Below are positions 57,471 through 64,000 of a stretch of DNA of 64,000 bases, one piece after another. The notes below the pieces were generated by a model that was not told the origin of the DNA, searched no databases, and saw only the letters and a program-made list of their open reading frames with translations. The DNA is from Carex sylvatica (taxonomy: Eukaryota; Streptophyta; Magnoliopsida; Poales; Cyperaceae). The position numbers and the translations under genes were made by a program. The DNA lies in NCBI GenBank assembly GCA_964058845.1, contig CAXKVR010000116.1, forward strand, positions 184,737-248,736. The letters are read 5' to 3'. Each line of letters starts with the position of its first letter. The first letter of the stretch is position 1.

Positions 57471-60039
57471 AAAAAAGGACCGTATAAGATCCGACAAAGA
57501 TTCTCGCCCATAACCCATAAAAAAATAGATGTGAATATTTAATATTTGAATATTTGTGTGAATAAAAATATTGATATAGTTTTATGTTTTAATTATTTAT
57601 ATTTAAATAGTAAATATATAATATATATATTTTAAAATATATTATAATAAAATTATGTTATTCACTATTGTAATTAGGTAAATATTATAAACTTTAGTAT
57701 CTTTTAATATGTTTTCTGTTATTTTATTAAATATTCGATCTGATTCATATTTGTATCCGAAAAAATAGAAAAGATATGAATATAGTTTTACCACTGTCCA
57801 CTTCCTATCCATAACCCATTGTAGGGTTGACTTAAAAGGAGTATTATTTATTTTTTTGGATAGAATTGAGAACAAATTATTTAATTATTTAATATCCTTA
57901 AAACAAAGATTTGTTCAGATTTTAAACATATAACCTTTTACATAAAAAATATTGTCAACTCTTTCAAAATTTAACACTTTCAAAAAACATTTTTGTTTCT
58001 AAATTAAAACAACATTATTTTCTTCTATACAATAAGCACATAATACTAGAAATTACACATAATTATTAGATTATAAAAGTATCTCAAAAGTTTTCATAAA
58101 TAGATAGTATCTCCTTTCATGCAAAATAAAGAGAGAGAAAACAAAGAATAAGATGAAAAGAACAAAATTGTTATTTGGAATTTGAATCCGTATCATCTTA
58201 TTAACTATTTTACCAGATTAAAGAAAAATATGTAAATAAGACCTTGCTCAAAATTTATTTTTCATGTGTAAGAAAAAAGAAAAGAAATACCGTTGAAGAA
58301 GTAAATATTAAACACTATTAATCTTTTCTGTAAAACATGCACCAATTCTCATTGTATTTTGTAGATATAATATGTGCATTGTATAGATCATACATGAATG
58401 TCAAATTTTATAATTTTTTATTTATTTTTGTCGATTGTTAAAAATATTAAGATGAAATGATAAAGCCTTCTCTGAACTTAAATCAATGCAGCAAAATGAT
58501 GTCAATAAGATAAAATAATCGGGACCAGTATTTTCAGTACTTGGAAGCATAATAATTGCGAATAATTTGTGAATTTTTGATTTCCGTTACTTTCTCGAAT
58601 TAATAGATGAATTAAACAAAATTTTCAGAAAAGTTTCAAATCCTTCACGAAACATTACAAATTCTGTGAATTATTTTCAAATTATTCACAGAATTTGTCT
58701 TTCTTTTTCCAACTTAATTTTTTTTATACATATGTTAAGAAAATAATATATTTTCAAATTACATATACATGTAATATAGCACAACATATAAATTTTAGAT
58801 CTCGTTGTTTTTTAACAGAAATTTCTGGTCCTCCTTTACACCTCCCAACAGTAAAAAAGTTGGAAAGCAGAGATCTCCATATTGTCACGCACGCATGATT
58901 ATTAATATACTTGTCAGAAATATATCAATAACATGCGTATACGCGCGTGCATGATAACATATTTTTTATATTAACTACGAAAAATATAAAAGATCACATG
59001 CGCGCGCGCATATGGTCACCATGTGCTATTTTCAATTTTTGAATTTATCATTATTCTTGAGGAGCAGTAGAATTCAAATTCCATAGAAAAATTTTCAGTC
59101 ATATGCTTGGAAGTAGTTGCATTTGGAGAATAAGGCAAATAAATAAAAGTCTAATTAAATGTGAACAAATAAATTAACCAAAGTTGAAAGTTGTGCCTTT
59201 AAAAAAGAAAGCAGTAGCGGGAGGCGGGATGCCAGCAATGCGACTGACGTGGCAATCTGCCAATCATGCACTAAATTCCATGCTTTATTTCTCTCTCTCT
59301 CATTAGGAAAGATTTCTTGCAAATCTTATTCCATGAATTGGCTTTTAGTTTATTTATTAATGCCTGTTTTTTCCACCGTTTTTAATTGAAATAATTCTAT
59401 AGAAAGTTATATATTTTGACCCACAAAGTTTTGAGCATGAATAATTATCATTTTCGGAATTTTTTACAAATTGTTCTACTTTTTAAAATTTTCAAACAAA
59501 ATACTCCTTCTCTAAATTAATTAACAAAATGTTCTTGTAGAACTCTCATTTCCCCCTCTCCTCCCTCTCTATCCCTACTTTCAACAAATTTGACACATAC
59601 TTATCTCTTATTAGACTTTAATGAGTGCATTAAAATTTTTAAAAAATATATAATTCAAACAACAATTTTGTTTTTATAGATATGCAATACATTTTTCAGT
59701 TAGATAATATATATATGGAATACATATTTTATTTTCTTAAAGTATTTATACTCATCTGTACCATTGCATGATAAAATTATTTACACGATTATACAATACG
59801 TTATTAGAAAGATAAACTCTTAAATTTATATTTTACTTGTTTGAGGAATAGAATTATATGTTTGTTAATTTTTTTAAAAGGCTCATTATAATAATCATAT
59901 TTTGAGGAATTTAAATTATTTGATTACTGATGAGCATATATGCATTAATTTGATACAAAAACGATTCTCATCAGACGGTTGTCCGTAGAGACACCCAATA
60001 GGACTTGCACTCGCTGTTATAGGGTTGGATCCTCTTTGG
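57471..60039. other. Intergenic, AT-rich, no gene seen
   Basis: Features noted: a hairpin of AAATTCTGTGAAT arms near 58667-58702; alternating purine-pyrimidine tracts GCGTATACGCGCGTGCATG (about 58935) and CATGCGCGCGCGCATATG (about 58997); and a possible decayed SINE near 57855-57960. No coding frame is supported. Confidence 0.5.
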
Positions 60040-60240
60040 CACATACTAGAGCTTACCATATGATCAATAGGCCTTATAATCTAATAATTTTTTACTATTT
60101 TTTAGATAATTAAGTACAAAATCACTATTTTCAGATGATTCTGGACCATCTAACACAATGATTTTGTATATATCTAACAAAAAAAGCATAATCAAAGCAC
60201 AAAACTAATAGTACATTTTTAATATCAAAATTTTATTGTT
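60040..60240. mobile_element. Remnant of the palindromic MITE family
   Basis: TAATTTTTTACTATTTTTTAG, then AAGTACAAAATCACTATTTT and its inverse AATGATTTTGTATATATCTAA, match the central part of the copy at 12201-12585, including the GATTCTGGACCATC loop. The outer arms are not recognisable, so this is a decayed or truncated copy. Confidence 0.55.
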
Positions 60241-63200
60241 GGTCTTGGCACAATGAAATTGGTACTAATGGGCCAGGCTAAGGTCTTACTTATCAGGCAT
60301 GAAGCCCATTGGGCCATAATTTAGCAGTTTGGTGCTGCCAATGGGTTTGTCGATCGTATGAAACTATTTTGATTTCGCGTGGAAGAAATTTGAATGAAAT
60401 TTATGAAAATTTTGCCTATAGAGGTATAGCCCAAAATATCTTTAGTCAAATTTGTTCTCTAGTAGTTAAGTTGTCTGATCCTCGACAAGTTCGAATTTTT
60501 TACCGCATACGATACGACCCATAAAATTTGAGGTTTTCTAGCCTTGTAAATAGTATATTGACTTAAAGCTGTTTTTGTCAAGTATGATAACTATTCAATA
60601 AATCAAGTTATTCCTTTGCATGATGACAGGAGGACAGATGCCAGACAGATAGAACTGGCAATTATTATCAGGTTCTATATTTTGGTTGATGTAGTAAACT
60701 TCATTGCTGTTTGTGTGCTTTTTTGAAGTGTAGACAGTATAGGTACTATTTCACTAAAATACCTAGTCAGGTCGTGTTGCTTTTCATTCTATGTTTGTAA
60801 TATGGTACCAGAGAGGTGGTACCAGGCCAGGTACTATCATTTTATTTTATTATGGTTTTCGATCATTTATATGAAAATGGGTGTGTATTCTCCACTTTTC
60901 TCAGAAAATTATTTTTCGATTGCAACCCAAGTTTGTACTATAATATTTTGTCTATCCCCTGATCAAATTCCTGAATGAATGGGTTCCTGAAATCAAAATA
61001 GAGAGTTTCTTTGTTTTAGAGTCTCATCTGATATCCATAGGCAAGCCTTTTTAAGAGGCCAGACTGGAACCCAAGTCATTGGTGTCATATTTTAATTACG
61101 ATCAAGCATTCAATTATTTAATATTCAAAAAAGAATTATCTGGGTTCTTAATTTACGATCTCTCACATAGAGAGAGTATTACTTTTGTCACTGACTAAAA
61201 AGTTCTCAATTTGTTCAAATATTTTTTTGGTTAGATAAATGATTGTCAAAATCAGACTATGTAATGTACTAGAGTATGACCTTCTAAATAATTATCGGAT
61301 TGTTTCTATTGATAAAGAAATCGCATAAAATGATCAATTCAGATAATATAATTGATAATTTTGTTAAGATGAAAAATAGATGTGTCTCACATCTCTTCGT
61401 TTAGTAAAAACTTCTTCAATATTACTATGGTTAAATATATATGTATTAGATTTTTGGAATATTTACATAACATCATGCATGCATTTATTAAAATCATATT
61501 CTTAACTACGACATGTCTTTAATTAAAATTCAATTATCAAGAATACTTGTATGTTTTTTAATCAATATTTGTTTATTATATGTTTTTTGCATCAATATTT
61601 GTACTGGCCCTTCTCTTTCCAGACAACGATATTAATTAAAGAGCCCATAGGGGTCGCTATAGTGTGAATTTGGTACCAGTACTGTACCTGCGCAAATGGG
61701 ACCATTAATTAACCAAAATAGGTCATGTGCAGTGCATGTATCATTCCCTCTTTACTTGTCCTCTTTATTAACGGAACGGGTGTTAATAGATCCTGACCGT
61801 CCGATTGAGATCCACTTGTCAACGCATGGATCGGATTGGCTCCGAGTTGAATATCCTAGCGGATCAAAATCAATTCGTTGTTCATTTGAAATATAGAAGG
61901 TTAGTTTTAAAATTTCTTATTGAATTAAAACATCTACTCAGTAATTAAGGTATTGCACTGGATCTGAATTTATGTAAGAGTATGCATGCTTCAGAAAATC
62001 ACTGTGAAAAGGAAAACGGAGGGAGAGAACACCATTAGAGTTTATCTTCTTTACATCGTCATTTAAAGGTGATAAAAATCGCTGAATTTATATACAAAAT
62101 TCATCATTTCTCGTCTTGCTTACACCACTCAAAAGTTATCGATTCTGGAACAAGTAAATCTCATCGGTCATAGTGACAAAGTCACATGAATTCACAGAGA
62201 GATACTTGACTATCTCTGACTCAAATTTTAATTTTCAATATATGTTTTTTTTATTCAAGAAAAAATTACTAATATATATGTGTATAAAATAATTATACAA
62301 TTATCTATTATCCTGAATATTATATTTTCTGTCTTTGTCCCTGCTCGGTAATAATCGGTCCTTTTTCTGTTATGCTTTCCTCTTCTTTTCTTAAAATTTT
62401 TGAATTAGAATGTTGAAATGTAAAATATATATATGGCAAGTGAAATTTGAACTCAAAACACAAAGTAAACTTGTAACTATATATGAAGCTATAACCACAC
62501 ACAGGGACGGATCCATGTACATATGAGTTTTATTGGAGATCTGGACGTTCTGATTGACTTTGCCCTTCTCTCCTCCCCGAAATTTCTTTTGCTCCCTCTG
62601 AATGTTTTATTTGTAATTCGAGTTAAATTTAGAATTAAAATTGAAATAATTTTTTTGAATTTTGATTGGTAATTAGAATTATAAGTTAGAAAATCAAAAA
62701 TTACAAGTCATAGAATTAAAAAGTATAAATTAAAGAATTATTTTTTATCGAGTACATGCATCCGATAGACAATCTCTTTTGGCGAGCAATTCGATAGAAG
62801 ACAATTTGATAGATTTTTGAAGTTGTGATCACCAATTTCTTTTGATAAGCACATCACATTCTAACTTTGCTCTTAAATTTTTATTTGTTTTCAGAAAATA
62901 TAAAATATACTTAATATTCAAGATAATTACAAAATTATACCTCACTCAATATTTTTGTCTTTCCAGCCTGCTAAATATCCCGGCACAGTTATTGCGGACA
63001 CATTAATTAATAAGGGACATTTATTAGCTTGTAGCCAGGAAACCCGGCCATTTTTATTAATACCCTTGAAAAAAAAGAAAATTTTAAAAATGTCTCATAT
63101 TCAACTTCTTTTGAAAAATACCCCTATCACTGGGTCCATAGGCGGTCAATTCCCATAGCAGACTGCTCTCCCCACGGGCGGTCTACTAGGGACCAGACTG

Positions 63201-64000
63201 CCTAGGAGCCGGGCAGTCCTTTTTTTTTTTTTTTAAGAGATCTTAATATTTTTTATTAAAATAATTTTGTGAATAAATTTTTTTCTTGTTTAGAGTGTAT
63301 GCCAAAAAAATTGATGTCGTAACTCTTTATAACTTTGATTTGATTTGTCAGTTGGATATCACAAGTCTAAAGATAACATTAATTAAGGACTTGGTCATTT
63401 GTGCGAACTATTTCAATGCGTTGATAGCTTATTTAATTAAATGAACTTTATTTTGTGAATAATTTTTATTTTGAGCTTTGTATGAAGTTTATTTGTATGT
63501 ACTGACAAGTCACAGTTTCATTCTGAGTTCAACTTTGCACATCTGTTTAACATAGCAAAATATCTCTAAAAATCATGAAAATTGACTGAAAATAGAACAC
63601 GACTGAAAACTTTCGTACAAAATCTCTAAACAGATCAAGAGATATCGGCTCTCAAAAATTGACCGAACTGATAAAGGAGTGCATATTGTAGCAACTTTGT
63701 AGCTGTGGTTAACATAGCAAAATATTTTCTAAAATCATGAAAATTAACTGACATGCATTCTTGATATCATAGAACACGACTGCAAAGTTTCATACAAAAT
63801 CTCCACACGAAAACTTAAACTGAATTTTTGAGGGACTAAATGATGTGTTTTTGAAATTCTAACGCTCCAAATGTCTCTCACGATGCCCAGGGGTTTCTAT
63901 GATCCGTCTCGTTCTCTCCTTTCCGAAAAGTGGTCATACGCGTAAATCCGACTTTCCTAGCCAAAGTTATGAATGTTTAAAGTTTTTTCGAAAGCTGAAC
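60241..64000. other. Intergenic to window end, no gene seen
   Basis: A SINE-like stretch (GATCAAGCATTCAATTATTT ... CTCTCACATAGAG) lies near 61085-61195. Locally GC-richer sequence at 61780-61860 and 63120-63215 has no recognisable protein in any frame. The frame at 60309-60524 is open for 71 codons, but nothing in it is familiar. Confidence 0.45.
63551..63810. repeat. Pair of diverged direct repeats near the window edge
   Basis: CATAGCAAAATAT followed by AAAATCATGAAAATT and, further on, AGAACACGACTG and ACAAAATCTC occur at about 63551-63640 and again at about 63713-63810. The second unit has an insertion. They are probably part of a larger repeat that continues past 64000. Confidence 0.6.

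Noticed and set aside
60309..60524. 71-codon open frame possibly from a gene fragment
   Set aside because: No recognisable motif, no splice context and an adjacent frame with many stops; left as unassigned sequence.

Overview
This is a nuclear window from a dicot-like flowering plant. It is AT-rich, its genes are broken by short GT-AG introns, and roughly half of it is identifiable transposable-element sequence with readable target-site duplications (TSDs). I see no tRNA, rRNA or CRISPR array. The species cannot be named from the sequence alone.

Three real host genes can be assembled exon by exon, each with a continuous reading frame across every junction. (1) 11605-15698, plus strand: a MYB-CC (PHR1-like, GARP-type) transcription factor, 7 coding exons, 414 residues. 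(2) 22162-18757, minus strand: mitochondrial cytochrome c1 (CYC1) of respiratory complex III, 7 coding exons, 306 residues, with telo-box and site II motifs near its 5' end. (3) 50415-33071, minus strand: a 17.3-kb gene for a plant two-domain cyclopropane-fatty-acid synthase (N-terminal FAD amine oxidase plus C-terminal SAM-dependent CFA synthase), 24 coding exons, 866 residues, with a complete copia retrotransposon in one intron.

Elements, left to right: repeats with a poly-A end (1-830); a Mutator-type element with long terminal inverted repeats (TIRs) (922-1958); a 4.3-kb internally deleted MULE (5804-10084); a 5'-truncated LINE (16984-18303); a hAT-type MITE (22913-23179); a 7.5-kb LTR retrotransposon without pol that carries an extra ORF (24187-31663); a SINE (33251-33394); a decayed copia element (39169-43995); a Tourist-type MITE (53859-54140); and a second, more decayed MULE of the first family (about 54935-57470).

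The most striking pattern is a family of six long palindromic MITEs of 340-415 bp, with three clear 9-10-bp TSDs. Five of the six lie in introns of the three host genes, so each of these primary transcripts carries one or two long perfect-looking hairpins. Other points worth testing are the copia insertion 16 nt from a 3' splice site, where the LTR/TSD junction makes a new AG followed by an in-frame stop; a promoter-like block (three site II motifs at 10-bp spacing plus a TATA box) inside intron 2 of the cyclopropane synthase gene; and the pol-less LTR element built around repeated AACGTT motifs. I found no convincing new enzymatic or defence system; the novelty here is in transposon structure and its effect on host introns.
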